The notes beneath the pieces were generated by a model. The model searched no databases. It saw only the letters and a program-made list of their open reading frames with translations, and was not told the DNA's origin. The position numbers and the translations under genes were made by a program. This document shows positions 8,445 to 17,346 of a DNA stretch of 64,000 nucleotides, one piece after another (within the stretch, counting starts at the first letter, position 1; each line of letters begins with the position of its first letter). Source of the stretch: an uncultured Clostridia bacterium (GTDB lineage Bacteria > Bacillota > Clostridia > Oscillospirales > Oscillospiraceae); NCBI GenBank assembly GCA_946186375.1, contig CAMHMZ010000004.1, positions 1-64,000 on the forward strand, in the 5' to 3' direction.

Positions 8445-9641
8445 ATGAAAATTCTTGTGATCAACGCGGGCAGCTCCTCTCTGAAATATCAGCTGATCGA
8501 CATGGAAGGCGAAAAGCTGCTGGCCAAGGGCCTGTGCGAGCGCATCGGCATCGACGGCCACCTCAAGCACACCCCGCTCGTCGAAGGCAAGACGGTCTTT
8601 GACGAGGACGTCGCCATGCCCACGCATTCCGAGGCGATCGCCGCCGTGATCGACAAGCTCACGAGCCCGCAGTACGGCGTCGTCAACTCCATGAAGGAGA
8701 TCGACGCGGTCGGCCACCGCGTGGTCCATGGCGGTGAGAAGTTTGCCGCCTCCGTGCGCATCGACGATGAGGTCATGAAGGCACTTGAGGAGTGCACGCC
8801 CTTTGCCCCGCTGCACAACCCCGCCAACATCACCGGCATCAACGCCTGCCGCGCCGTCATGGGCGACGTGCCGATGGTCGCCGTGTTCGACACCGCCTTC
8901 CATCAGACCATGCCCAGCAAGGCCTATATGTACGCCCTGCCCTATCAGTACTATCTCAGCGACGGCGTGCGCCGCTACGGCTTCCACGGCACCAGCCACC
9001 GCTTCGTCTCCTCCCGCTGCGCCGAGCTGATGGGCAAGCCCATCGAAGAGCTGAAGATCATCTCCTGCCACATGGGCAACGGCTCCTCCGTCGCCGCCAT
9101 CAAGAACGGTCAGTGCGTCGACACCTCCATGGGCTTCACCCCGCTGGTGGGCCTGCCCATGGGCACCCGCTGCGGCGATCTGGACGCGGGCGTCATCCAG
9201 TTCTTGATGCACAAGTACGGCTACTCCATCGATGAGATGCTGAACATCCTCAACAAGAAGTCCGGCGTGCTGGGCATCTCCGGCGTCAGCTCCGACTTCC
9301 GCGACCTCGGCAAGGCCGCCGCTGAGGGCAATGAGCGCGCTCAGCTGGCTCTCGACATGTTCCACTACTGGGTCGCCAAGACCGCGGGCGCCTATGCCGC
9401 CGCCATGAACGGCGTGGACGCCGTCGTCTTCACGGCCGGCGTCGGCGAGAACGGCCCGGACAGCCGCGCGGCCATCTGCGAGTACTTCGGCTATCTCGGC
9501 GTCAAGATCGACAAGGACGCCAACAACTGCCGCGGCAAGGAGGTTCTCATCTCCACGCCCGATTCCGCCGTCAAGGTCTTCGTCATCCCCACGAATGAGG
9601 AGCTCGTCATCGCCCGCGACACCCGCGACATCGTCGGCTGA
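8445..9641 (+). CDS. ackA: Acetate kinase
   Basis: A 398-residue acetate kinase that interconverts acetyl phosphate plus ADP with acetate plus ATP, the ATP-yielding end step of acetate fermentation. The family signatures are intact: [17 protein letters not shown] with Asn7, GHRVVHGG with Arg92, VFDTAFH with Asp149, YGFHGTSHR with His181, MGTRCGDLD with Arg242 and PTNEEL with Glu385. Length is typical. AAAGGAAA precedes the ATG. Phosphotransacetylase (pta) is not beside it, so the partner gene must lie elsewhere. Confidence 0.97.
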   Translation: MKILVINAGSSSLKYQLIDMEGEKLLAKGLCERIGIDGHLKHTPLVEGKTVFDEDVAMPTHSEAIAAVIDKLTSPQYGVVNSMKEIDAVGHRVVHGGEKFAASVRIDDEVMKALEECTPFAPLHNPANITGINACRAVMGDVPMVAVFDTAFHQTMPSKAYMYALPYQYYLSDGVRRYGFHGTSHRFVSSRCAELMGKPIEELKIISCHMGNGSSVAAIKNGQCVDTSMGFTPLVGLPMGTRCGDLDAGVIQFLMHKYGYSIDEMLNILNKKSGVLGISGVSSDFRDLGKAAAEGNERAQLALDMFHYWVAKTAGAYAAAMNGVDAVVFTAGVGENGPDSRAAICEYFGYLGVKIDKDANNCRGKEVLISTPDSAVKVFVIPTNEELVIARDTRDIVG

Positions 9642-9660
9642 GAAATCATCTGAACTATAT

Positions 9661-9693
9661 AAACCCCGCCGCAGGCTCTGCCCGCGGCGGGGT
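9661..9693 (+). terminator. Rho-independent terminator after ackA
   Basis: AACCCCGCCGC pairs with GCGGCGGGGTT, then ATTTGCGTTTT. It may also serve the convergent gene ending at 9713. Confidence 0.8.
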
Positions 9694-9712
9694 TATTTGC
9701 GTTTTATAAGTC

Positions 9713-10708
9713 TCAGCCGACACCGACGTCGATGAGGCCGTGATACCAGACGTCCTCAGGCGCTTCGGCGGCGCGCTGCGTGATGCCCGTCACATGAAAC
9801 TCCATGTTCTCCGCGATCTTTTCCAGCTCGGCGACGTCGATCGTGCCCGCGATCTCCACAAGATAGCCGTCCTTTTCGTTAAAGAGCAGCAAATAATGGC
9901 AGACGCCGAGGTTCCGCACGCCGGGATTATCGCTGACGGTATAGTCCATGGTCAGCTCAATGCAGGAATAGTCACCGTCCGTCCATTCCCGCTCTACTTT
10001 TCCCTCGCCGCCGTACTGGCCGATCACCATGTCGCGCTCGTACAGCCAGGCGCCGCTCAGCACGTCGACGTAGAACTGGATCCCCTTCCCGCCGATGGAG
10101 CGGCAGAGATATCCGGCGTTCCAGTCCTTCCACTCTTCCTCCGGCAGCCCCAGCGCGGCGATATAGCCTTCCCTGTCCGCGGGGCTCTCCTCCTCGATCC
10201 AGGAGCGGTTATACGTGAGATAAGGATAGTTAAAGCGATCCTCCACCCAGGTATCGAGCGGGTTGCTCCAGTTGGTCTGGCCAGGCAGCCAGTTGACCTT
10301 ATAGACGACGGGGTGCGTCTCCTTCGCCACCTCATAATGCAGGATGATCCCCACGTCGTGCCGGGCGATCGGCGGCATATCGTACCCGTTCGGGCCGGTG
10401 TCGACGTAGATTTCCCCTTCTCCGGGGGTATAGACCTCCGCGCCGCCGAAGATGCTGCGGATCCCCTCGACGATCCCACGGGCGTCTCCAGCCGAGGCCG
10501 CGATCGCCATGGCAGCAATCAGGCAGGTCATGACCGCCGCAATAAGCGCCGTGCGCAGCACCCGCCTGCGCGGGAAAACGCTCTTTTTCTCCGCGTGCAG
10601 CTTCGCCATGGTGCGCGCGCTGACGCGGGAAGCGTCAAAAAGCTCCGTCTCCGCCACTTCGATCTCCTCCGAAAGCTCGTCCATCATATCCGAAATGCGT
10701 TTATTCAT
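9713..10708 (-). CDS. Anti-sigma-like membrane protein (DUF4367-like)
   Basis: A 331-residue protein with a cytoplasmic N-terminus (MNKRISDMMDELSEEIEVAE), a basic patch PRRR, one membrane span at about 47-73 (ALIAAVMTCLIAAMAIAASA) and an extracytoplasmic domain whose end (EKDGYLVEIAGTIDVAELEK) resembles DUF4367. Three in-frame ATG codons are close together; the one at 10708 has AAGGAGG at 8-bp spacing and is chosen. It overlaps the upstream ECF sigma gene by 8 bp. The role in holding that sigma factor is inferred from the gene pair and topology. Confidence 0.68.
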   Translation of the reverse strand: MNKRISDMMDELSEEIEVAETELFDASRVSARTMAKLHAEKKSVFPRRRVLRTALIAAVMTCLIAAMAIAASAGDARGIVEGIRSIFGGAEVYTPGEGEIYVDTGPNGYDMPPIARHDVGIILHYEVAKETHPVVYKVNWLPGQTNWSNPLDTWVEDRFNYPYLTYNRSWIEEESPADREGYIAALGLPEEEWKDWNAGYLCRSIGGKGIQFYVDVLSGAWLYERDMVIGQYGGEGKVEREWTDGDYSCIELTMDYTVSDNPGVRNLGVCHYLLLFNEKDGYLVEIAGTIDVAELEKIAENMEFHVTGITQRAAEAPEDVWYHGLIDVGVG

Positions 10709-11258
10709 GCTCATAGCCTCCTTCCGCAAGCGCCAGGCGCAGCTTTTCCCGGCCGCGCTTGAGCTTCGTCTGCACCGTGTTCACGTTCATGTCCAGAGCC
10801 GCCGCGATCTCTGCCGTCTTCTGACAGAAATAATAATGCCGGATGAAGATCGTGTGATCCGGCTCCGGGAGCTCCGACAGGGTTTTTCTCAAAAGCCGAC
10901 GCTCCTCCGCCTGGGTAAGCTGCCGCTCCGGGTCTGCGTCCGGCAGGGCCAGCACGTCCTCCTCGAGCTCGAGCGTCTCCCCGGAGCGGCGCAGCGCGTC
11001 GAGAGCGCGCGAGCGGGCGATGCTGGCGAGATAGCCCTTGAGCTTTCCCGGGCGGATCCTGTCGGCGTTCTTCCAGAGCGTGAGAAACACGTCCGAGAGG
11101 ATCTCCTCCGCGTCGTCACGAGTGAGCTTCCCGCCCACGATGCCCCAGACGATCGCCCCGGCATAGGGCGTATACTGTCTGATGAGCTGCTCGAGCGCCT
11201 GTTCGTCTCCGCGCCGCAGCGCGGCGATCCGGCTCTCTTCCGTATCGGGCTTTGACAA
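10701..11258 (-). CDS. RNA polymerase sigma factor, ECF type
   Basis: A 185-residue ECF sigma factor. Region 2 spans about 20-90 (LTRDDAEEILSDVFLTLWKN, then GYLASIARSRALDALRR) and region 4 about 125-180 (LSELPEPDHTIFIRHYYF, then LDMNVNTVQTKLKRGREKLR). A GTG at 11273 also opens the frame but falls in the Shine-Dalgarno sequence TGGAGGTGA; the TTG at 11258 has the right spacing and is preferred. It is translationally coupled to the membrane protein gene that follows. Upstream are two small palindromes, GAAACATGTTTC (11283-11294) and GAACTTGCGTTC (11318-11329), possible operator or ECF promoter parts. Confidence 0.86.
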   Translation of the reverse strand: MSKPDTEESRIAALRRGDEQALEQLIRQYTPYAGAIVWGIVGGKLTRDDAEEILSDVFLTLWKNADRIRPGKLKGYLASIARSRALDALRRSGETLELEEDVLALPDADPERQLTQAEERRLLRKTLSELPEPDHTIFIRHYYFCQKTAEIAAALDMNVNTVQTKLKRGREKLRLALAEGGYEHE

Positions 11259-11282
11259 GCCTGTCACCTCCACATGAAGATC

Positions 11283-11329
11283 GAAACATGTTTCATCTAT
11301 ATAAACGTGCTTTTTCTGAACTTGCGTTC
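11283..11329. promoter_or_regulatory. Paired short palindromes upstream of ECF sigma gene
   Basis: GAAACATGTTTC at 11283-11294 is a perfect 12-bp palindrome, and GAACTTGCGTTC at 11318-11329 has 4-bp inverted arms. They are 35 bp apart, centre to centre, between the ECF sigma gene and the divergent hydrolase gene. No good -35/-10 pair for the sigma gene was found, so these may be regulator or ECF sites. Confidence 0.3.
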
Positions 11330-11365
11330 AAAATTTTTAATTTTTCTTCCGCTCTTTCAAAGGCA

Positions 11366-11394
11366 TTGACGAAAGAAAAGCGAACGAGTAAAAT
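11366..11394 (+). promoter_or_regulatory. Sigma-A-type promoter for hydrolase gene
   Basis: TTGACG at 11366-11371 and TAAAAT at 11389-11394 with a 17-bp spacer; ACAGGAGG and the ATG follow. Confidence 0.7.
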
Positions 11395-11438
11395 AGAGAA
11401 GAACAAACCGGAAACACTATAAACAGGAGGTCAGATCC

Positions 11439-12371
11439 ATGCCCACTTTCACCGATTTTACCTTCCCCTCCAGCACCGGGAAAAACACGATCCACGCGCG
11501 CAAATGCGTGCCGGATGGTGAGGTGCGCGGCGTCGTACAGATCGCCCACGGCATCGCCGAGTATATCGACCGCTATGATCCCTTTATGCGCTTTCTGGCC
11601 GAAAACGGCTTCGTCGCCGTCGGCAACGACCATCTCGGGCACGGCAAGAGCATCACGAAGCCCGAGGAGCAGGGTATCTTTGCCGAGCAGGACGGCTGGA
11701 GCTACGTTGTGGCCGACATGGACAAGCTCCACGATCTGACCGCCGCGGAGTATCCCGGCCTGCCGTACATCTTCTTCGGTCACAGCATGGGCAGCTTTCT
11801 CACCCGCACCTACCTCATCCTCCACCCCGAAAAGCCGACGCTCGCGATTATCTGCGGCACGGGGCACCAGTCCGGCGTAATGGTCTGGGCGGGCAACACG
11901 ATCGCCCAGATGATGGTCAACAGCAAGGGCCCGCGCGGCAACGGCGAGACGCTCAACAACATCGCCTTCGGCTCCTACACCAAGGGCTATGCCGAGGTGC
12001 GCACCCCCTTCGACTGGCTCAACCGCAATCCCGACGAGGTGGACAAGTACATCAACGATCCGCTCTGCGGCTTTATCGCCAAGGTCAGTCTCTTCCGCGA
12101 TATGATGGGCGGCATCAAGTTCATCCAGAAGAGCTCCAACGCCGCGAAGATGAACAAGGACACCCCGATCCTCTTCATCTCCGGCAGCGCCGATCCCGTC
12201 GGTGAAAACGGCAAGGGCGTCGACCGCGCGTATCAGTTCTTCTTGCGTGCCGGCATGAAGGACGTCACGGAAAAGCTCTATCCCGAGGCGCGCCACGAGC
12301 TGCTCAACGAGCTCAACAAGGACGAAGTGATGGCCGACGTCCTCAAGTGGATCAACGAAAAGCTCGGCTGA
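11439..12371 (+). CDS. Alpha/beta hydrolase, monoacylglycerol-lipase-like
   Basis: A 310-residue serine hydrolase of the Hydrolase_4/monoacylglycerol lipase group. The triad can be read: Ser116 in the elbow GHSMGS, Asp252 in ISGSADPVGE and His286 in YPEARHELLNE. The N-terminal AHGIAEYIDRYDPFMRFLAE and NDHLGHGKS are characteristic of the group. No signal peptide is seen, so it should act in the cytoplasm on lipid or short-chain esters. It stands alone with its own promoter, between an ECF module and the IspH operon end. The true substrate is not predictable. Confidence 0.88.
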   Translation: MPTFTDFTFPSSTGKNTIHARKCVPDGEVRGVVQIAHGIAEYIDRYDPFMRFLAENGFVAVGNDHLGHGKSITKPEEQGIFAEQDGWSYVVADMDKLHDLTAAEYPGLPYIFFGHSMGSFLTRTYLILHPEKPTLAIICGTGHQSGVMVWAGNTIAQMMVNSKGPRGNGETLNNIAFGSYTKGYAEVRTPFDWLNRNPDEVDKYINDPLCGFIAKVSLFRDMMGGIKFIQKSSNAAKMNKDTPILFISGSADPVGENGKGVDRAYQFFLRAGMKDVTEKLYPEARHELLNELNKDEVMADVLKWINEKLG

Positions 12372-12393
12372 GCTGAGTTCTACCGCTCTTCTC

Positions 12394-12508
12394 TGTCATT
12401 CTGAGCGCAGCGAAGGATCTTTCCAACCGTTTTGGACGGAGGGAAAGATCCTTCGTCGCTTCGCTCCTCAGCGACGGCGCGAAGCGCACGGTCCTTCAGA
12501 GGATGACA
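12394..12508. repeat. Dispersed intergenic repeat, copy 2, with inverted ends
   Basis: Starts with TGTCATTCTGAGCG and ends with GGATGACA. Inside, GCGAAGGATCTTT at about 12411-12423 is inverted relative to AAAGATCCTTCGTCGC at about 12444-12459. The outer TGTCAT/ATGACA and inner arms give a foldable, MITE-like shape of about 115 bp without coding capacity. It shares sequence with 4055-4115. Confidence 0.6.
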
Positions 12509-12526
12509 TATTCAGATCAACGACGC

Positions 12527-12559
12527 AAAAAGCCTGGCCCCTTTCGGAGCCAGGCTTTT
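12527..12559. terminator. Rho-independent terminator after ispH-S1
   Basis: AAAAGCCTGGC pairs with GCCAGGCTTTT, just beyond the stop codon of the minus-strand ispH-S1 gene. The stem has T/A runs on both sides and could stop transcription from either direction. Confidence 0.8.
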
Positions 12560-12576
12560 GACTTTATTGTGAGGGA

Positions 12577-14643
12577 TTACTCCTCGACCTCGTCGGTCTC
12601 GGGAGCAATGCCGGTGGCCTTGCCGTCGGCAGAGACCTCGTAGACCAGAGCGTCCTCGCCGCTCTCTTCCACTTCTTCCTCTTCCTCGACAGCCTTCGGA
12701 GCGGGCGCGGGCTCGCTCAGCGCGCGGATGGAGAGGCTGACCTTGTGCTTGTCGTCGTCGACGCCGGTAATCTTCACCTCGACCTCGTCGCCCACGGTGA
12801 GCACGTCGCCGGGCTTGGCGATGCGGCGGTTGGCGATCTGGGAGATGTGGATCAGGCCGTCAACGCCGGGCAGGATCTCGGCGAAGGCGCCGAAGTCCAT
12901 GAGCTTGACGATCTTGACAGGGGCCACGTCGCCGACGGCGTACTTGGCCTTGAAGAGAGCCCAGGGATTGGCCTCGGGATCCTTGTAGCCGAGGGAGATC
13001 TTGCGCTTCTCGCGGTCGAAATTGATGACGTAGACGTCGATCTCGTCGCCGACGGAAACGACCTCGGAGGGCTGGTGGATGCGGCCCCAGCTCAGCTCGG
13101 AGACATGGACCATGCCGTCGATGCCGCCGATATCGACGAAGGCGCCGTAGCTCGTGAGGCTCTTCACAACGCCGTGGTACTTCTTGCCGATCTCGATCTC
13201 ATTCCAGATGGCCTCGTTGCGGGCGCGGCGCTCGGCCTGAGCGACGCGGCGGATGGAGCCGACAACGCGCTTGCGGGGCTTGTTGACCTCGGTGATCTTG
13301 AGACGGACGGTCTTCTTGAGGAGCTCGCTCAGATCGGCCTCACGGGGCAGATCGGTCTGGGAAGCGGGAACGAACACGCGCACGCCCTTGACGTTGACAA
13401 CGACGCCGCCCTTGTTCTGCTCGGTGACAACGCCCTCGAGAACAGCGCCGCTCTCGACAGCCTCTTCGACGGCGATCCAGTTCTTCTCGGCGTCGAGGCG
13501 CTTCTTGGACAGCTGAGCCGTTCCTTCCACGTCGTTAACGCGGACAACAACAGCCTCGATCGAGTCGCCGACCTTGACGGCGTCTTCGATCTTGCCGCCA
13601 TCTTCGGTAAACTCGGTGGTGGGGATGAAGCCGGAGTACTTGGTGCCGAGGTCAACGCTGACTTCGGTGCCGGTGATGGCCACGACTACGCCGTTTACCT
13701 TATCTCCATTATATATTGTTTTGAGCGTCTCCTCCAGCATTTCGTCAAAGGACTGCTCCTTCGCAGCGACCGGGGATTCCTCAACTTTGATTTCCATTTC
13801 GTCCATTTTGTTTCTTACCTCCTTAATGATCCACGCCGGGGTGGAAGCTCCGGCTGTGACGCCGATGACGCCCGCGGAGCGAAGCTCGTCCGCCTTCAGC
13901 TCGTCCGCTCGCTGGATGAACTGCACCGACCCGCAGCGGGCCGCGCAAATCTCCGCAAGATGGCGGCTGTTGGCGCTTTGCCTGTCTCCGATGACGACCA
14001 TCGCGTCGCATTGGGCGGCTATCTCCGCAGCCTCCTGCTGTCGCGTGGACGTAGCGAAGCATATTGTATCAGATATTTTCAGATTTGTACATCTTTTTTT
14101 TAATAAAGCACAACATTCGTTGAAATTTTCCTGTGTCTGGGTGGTTTGAGACACAACTGTTAGCGGTTTGGCCCAAAAATCCGCACTTTTTTCCATATGC
14201 TGGGCCGTTTCTGCCGGGTTTGCGAGCACCGCGTGTTCCCCGCACCAGCCCCGGATCCCCTCGATCTCGGGGTGTCCGGCGTCGCCGATGATGACGACGA
14301 AGCGTCCCTCCTCCGCCGCGCGGCGGACGATCGTGTGGATCACGCGCACCCGCGGGCAGGTGCCGTCCACGACCTCGACGCCGCGCGCGCGCAGCGACTC
14401 CTCTATCTCGCGCGACACGCCATGGGCGCGCAGGATCACCGTCTCCCCCGGCTGCGCCTCGTCCGGCGACGAGAGCACGCGCAATCCGCGGGACGTGAGC
14501 GCGGAAATCACGTCGTCGTTATGGATGAGCTTACCCAGCGAGCAAACGTTTTTCCCTTCGTCCAGCAGCTTCTCCGCCAGCTCCACGGAGCGGCGCACGC
14601 CGAAGCAGAAGCCCGCGCTCTTGGCAACGAGAAGCCTGCTCAT
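12577..14643 (-). CDS. ispH: IspH-ribosomal protein S1 fusion
   Basis: A 688-residue fusion. Residues 1-280 are 4-hydroxy-3-methylbut-2-enyl diphosphate reductase, the last step of the MEP isoprenoid pathway, with the 4Fe-4S cysteines Cys13, Cys96 and Cys195 and the substrate residues His41, His74, His124 and Glu126 (GHPEIEG). After an acidic linker, four S1 RNA-binding repeats follow at about 310-380, 395-465, 480-555 and 565-640 (e.g. GVVKSLTSYGAFVDIGGIDG). The C-terminus is acidic. This fusion is known in Clostridia. The gene overlaps cmk by 4 bp, in the usual cmk-ispH order. Confidence 0.95.
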   Translation of the reverse strand: MSRLLVAKSAGFCFGVRRSVELAEKLLDEGKNVCSLGKLIHNDDVISALTSRGLRVLSSPDEAQPGETVILRAHGVSREIEESLRARGVEVVDGTCPRVRVIHTIVRRAAEEGRFVVIIGDAGHPEIEGIRGWCGEHAVLANPAETAQHMEKSADFWAKPLTVVSQTTQTQENFNECCALLKKRCTNLKISDTICFATSTRQQEAAEIAAQCDAMVVIGDRQSANSRHLAEICAARCGSVQFIQRADELKADELRSAGVIGVTAGASTPAWIIKEVRNKMDEMEIKVEESPVAAKEQSFDEMLEETLKTIYNGDKVNGVVVAITGTEVSVDLGTKYSGFIPTTEFTEDGGKIEDAVKVGDSIEAVVVRVNDVEGTAQLSKKRLDAEKNWIAVEEAVESGAVLEGVVTEQNKGGVVVNVKGVRVFVPASQTDLPREADLSELLKKTVRLKITEVNKPRKRVVGSIRRVAQAERRARNEAIWNEIEIGKKYHGVVKSLTSYGAFVDIGGIDGMVHVSELSWGRIHQPSEVVSVGDEIDVYVINFDREKRKISLGYKDPEANPWALFKAKYAVGDVAPVKIVKLMDFGAFAEILPGVDGLIHISQIANRRIAKPGDVLTVGDEVEVKITGVDDDKHKVSLSIRALSEPAPAPKAVEEEEEVEESGEDALVYEVSADGKATGIAPETDEVEE

Positions 14644-15323
14644 TTGATCTGCTCCATGCGCGCGGCGATCAGCGCGCAGAGCGCGTCGACGCTCTCCTCC
14701 AGACCGATCTCCGAGGTATCGAGCAAGACGGCGTCCTCCGCCTGTCTCAGGGGCGATGCGGCGCGGGAGCTGTCCTGCTGATCGCGGTACTCGATATCCC
14801 GCAGGACTTCTTCAAAGCTGGTCTTCACACCTTTCTGCTCCAGCTCCAGCAGACGGCGCGCGGCGCGCGCCTCGGCGGAGGCTGTCAGAAAGACCTTCAG
14901 CGAGGCGTCCGGCAAAACGACCGTGCCGATATCGCGCCCGTCCATGATGACGCTGTTCTCACGGGCGAGGCTGCGCTGCATCTCCAGAAGATACGCGCGC
15001 ACCGCCGGGAGGGCCGAGACGTCGGACGCGGCGATGGACACCTCCGGCTGCCGGATCTCGGAGGAGACGTCCTCCTCGCCGAGGAACATCCGCTGCTCGC
15101 CTTCGCGATAGGCCAGATGGATCTGCAGCTCAGGCAGCAGCGCCTCCACGCGCGGCGCGTCCTTCGTGTCGATCCCGCGGCGCAGGCAGCTGAGGCCCAC
15201 GCAGCGGTAGATGGCGCCGGTATCCACATACAAAAAGCCGAAGCGCGCCGCGGCCCGGCGGGCCAGCGTGCTTTTTCCGGCCCCGGAGGGGCCGTCGATG
15301 GCGACGGAAAACGGTGTATTCAT
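14640..15323 (-). CDS. cmk: Cytidylate kinase
   Basis: A 227-residue (d)CMP kinase that makes CDP and dCDP from the monophosphates with ATP. The P-loop is GPSGAGKST at 11-19, followed by the substrate motif YVDTGAIYR and by MDGRDIGTVVLPDA, all typical. Length is normal for the bacterial enzyme. GGAGAGA precedes the ATG. The stop codon overlaps the start of ispH-S1 (ATGA), and the upstream flavoprotein gene ends 14 bp before it, so all belong to one operon. Confidence 0.96.
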   Translation of the reverse strand: MNTPFSVAIDGPSGAGKSTLARRAAARFGFLYVDTGAIYRCVGLSCLRRGIDTKDAPRVEALLPELQIHLAYREGEQRMFLGEEDVSSEIRQPEVSIAASDVSALPAVRAYLLEMQRSLARENSVIMDGRDIGTVVLPDASLKVFLTASAEARAARRLLELEQKGVKTSFEEVLRDIEYRDQQDSSRAASPLRQAEDAVLLDTSEIGLEESVDALCALIAARMEQIK

Positions 15324-15337
15324 TAGTATCTCTCCTT

Positions 15338-16570
15338 TTATACGCTCATGCCCGCGAGATGCCCGGTGCTCCAGGCGATCTGCAGGTTAAAGCCGCCGGT
15401 GTAGGCGTCCAGATCCAGCACCTCCCCGGCAAAATAGAGCCCGGGAATGAGCCTCGACTGCATGCTGCGCGGGTCGATCTCCTTGACATCCACGCCCCCG
15501 GCGGTCACGATCGCCTCGTCGATCGGGCGCGTGCCGGATATGGAGACGGGAAAGGCCTTCAAAAGCTGCAGCAGCGCGCGGCGCTGCTCGCGGGTGATCT
15601 CGCTCACTCGCGTCTCCGGCGGGATGCCGGAGAGCTGCACGAGCACCGGGATCATCGAGCGCCCGGCGAGATCTCCGAGCGCGTTTTTGAATTCGCGCAC
15701 GGCGTATTTTTCAAAGTCCCGCCGCAGCCGCGCGTCGAGCGCCGTCTCGTCCAGTCCCGGTTTGAGGTCGATGGCGAGGCGGTAGCTTGCCTCCCGCATG
15801 CGAGGCATATGCGCGCTGGCCGAGAGCACCAGCGGGCCCGAGACGCCGAAATGCGTGAAGAGCATCTCGCCGAGCTCGCTGTAGATGGGCTTATCATCCT
15901 CGTAGGCTGTCAGACGCACGTTTTTCAGCGTGAAGCCCTGCAGCTCGGCGCACCAGGGATCCGGGCTCTCGAGCGGCACGAGCGAGGGCCGCGTGGGCAC
16001 TATCGAATGCCCCAGGCTGCGGGCCATACGATAGCCGTCGCCGGTGGAGCCGGTTTTCGGGTAGCTCAGGCCGCCGGTGCAGATGGCCGCGGCCCGGCAG
16101 CGAACGAGGCCCTTTTCGGTTTTGACGCCGCGGACGGCGCCATCGTCAAGGCTGATCGCCTGCGCTTTGGCGTGCAGCTGTCTGACGCCGAGGCGCGTGC
16201 AGAGCGAGGCGAGCAGGTTTGCCACGTCGTTTGCGTTATCGGAGACGGGGAAGACTCTGTTCCCGCGCTCGGTTTTGAGCTTCAGCCCCCGGCTTTCAAA
16301 CCAGTCCATCGCGTCACTCGGCGAAAAGCGTGTCAGCGCCCCGTAGAGAAAGCGCCCTCCCGCGGGCAGATGCTGCAAAACGGTCTTCACGTCGCAGTTG
16401 TTTGTAAGATTGCAGCGCCCCTTGCCCGTCAGCCGCAGCTTCCAGCCGAGTCTGTCGTTCGGCTCGATCAGCAGGACGCTTTTGCCGTGCTCGGCCGCCG
16501 TGACGGCGCACATGAGCCCCGCGGCTCCGCCGCCGATCACGGCCATATCGTAGATAAGATCCTCTGTCAT
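15338..16570 (-). CDS. HI0933/BaiN-family flavoprotein
   Basis: A 410-residue FAD-dependent oxidoreductase of the HI0933/BaiN family. The dinucleotide-binding motif is MAVIGGGAAGLMCAVTAA near the N-terminus, then GKGRCNLTNNCDV, and the C-terminal DLDAYTGGFNLQIAWSTGHL, all family hallmarks. Some members reduce bile-acid intermediates, but most have no known substrate, so the function is open. An ATG at 16588 is also possible; the one at 16570 is preferred since GGAGA lies upstream of it, though the spacing is slightly long. It sits between an RsuA/RluB-type synthase and cmk in the same operon. Confidence 0.88.
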   Translation of the reverse strand: MTEDLIYDMAVIGGGAAGLMCAVTAAEHGKSVLLIEPNDRLGWKLRLTGKGRCNLTNNCDVKTVLQHLPAGGRFLYGALTRFSPSDAMDWFESRGLKLKTERGNRVFPVSDNANDVANLLASLCTRLGVRQLHAKAQAISLDDGAVRGVKTEKGLVRCRAAAICTGGLSYPKTGSTGDGYRMARSLGHSIVPTRPSLVPLESPDPWCAELQGFTLKNVRLTAYEDDKPIYSELGEMLFTHFGVSGPLVLSASAHMPRMREASYRLAIDLKPGLDETALDARLRRDFEKYAVREFKNALGDLAGRSMIPVLVQLSGIPPETRVSEITREQRRALLQLLKAFPVSISGTRPIDEAIVTAGGVDVKEIDPRSMQSRLIPGLYFAGEVLDLDAYTGGFNLQIAWSTGHLAGMSV

Positions 16571-16574
16571 CGGT

Positions 16575-17327
16575 TTATGTATCTCCATGGGCGCCGCGCT
16601 TCTTCGCGGCAGCGCCTTCTGATTTCTTCAGTTCCGCAAGCTCCTCCGCCGTCAGCTCCCGCCACTGTCCGACCGGCAGCGCTCCGAGCCGCAGCGGCCC
16701 TTCCGCCACGCGCAGCAGCCTTGTCACACGCAGGTCCTGAAGCTCGCACATCCGGCGGACCTGGCGGTTGCGCCCCTCGCGGATCGAGATCTCCACGCAG
16801 GCGCTCCCCTTCTCCGCCGACAGGAGTCTCGTTTTGACCGGCGCGAGCGGACGGCCGTCGAGCGCCATGGGCTTTTTTAGCCGCTCCGCCGCCGTCTCCG
16901 CCTCCTCGCCGCGCACCCAGACCCGGTAGGTCTTCGGGATCTCCCGGCTCGGGTGCGTGAGCGCATAGGCAAGCTCGCCGTCGTTCGTCATGAGCAAAAG
17001 GCCCTCGGAGTCGAGGTCGAGCCTGCCGACGGGATAGAGCCGCTGCGGCAGGTCTGCGACAAGCTCGGCTACCGAGCGGCGGCCCTTCTCGTCGTGCATG
17101 CTGCACACATAGCCACGCGGCTTGTGCAGCAGCACCGTGAGCGTCTCCTCTCTTCCGGGCAGCGGCAGGCCGTCGATGAGGATCTCGTCGCGCCCGGCCT
17201 CGGCGCTCTGCCCGAGCTCGGCGGGTACGCCGTTGACTGTGACGCGTCCGGCGCGGATCAGCTCCTCCGCCGCGCGGCGCGACATGAGGCCCGAGGCCGC
17301 TATGAGCTTTTGTATCCGTTCCGCCAT
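16575..17327 (-). CDS. Pseudouridine synthase, RsuA/RluB/E/F family
   Basis: A 250-residue rRNA pseudouridine synthase. Residues 1-60 form an S4 RNA-binding domain (RIQKLIAASGLMSRRAAEEL), and the catalytic domain holds VGRLDLDSEGLLLMTNDGEL with the nucleophile Asp104, followed by GRNRQVRRM. In Gram-positive bacteria this position usually carries the RluB-type enzyme that modifies 23S rRNA helix 89-90 region, but the exact target cannot be told apart from RsuA by eye. The tail is basic. It lies 20 bp after dacF and just before the flavoprotein gene. Confidence 0.9.
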   Translation of the reverse strand: MAERIQKLIAASGLMSRRAAEELIRAGRVTVNGVPAELGQSAEAGRDEILIDGLPLPGREETLTVLLHKPRGYVCSMHDEKGRRSVAELVADLPQRLYPVGRLDLDSEGLLLMTNDGELAYALTHPSREIPKTYRVWVRGEEAETAAERLKKPMALDGRPLAPVKTRLLSAEKGSACVEISIREGRNRQVRRMCELQDLRVTRLLRVAEGPLRLGALPVGQWRELTAEELAELKKSEGAAAKKRGAHGDT

Positions 17328-17346
17328 GCGGCGATCCTCCTGTTTT

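Noticed and set aside
12394-12508. Insertion sequence remnant
   Set aside because: No transposase frame and only 115 bp; treated as a dispersed repeat.
12745-14103. Open frame of 452 codons antisense to ispH-S1
   Set aside because: The sense strand has intact Fe-S cysteines and S1 repeats; the antisense product is a low-complexity Asp/Leu/Gly chain.
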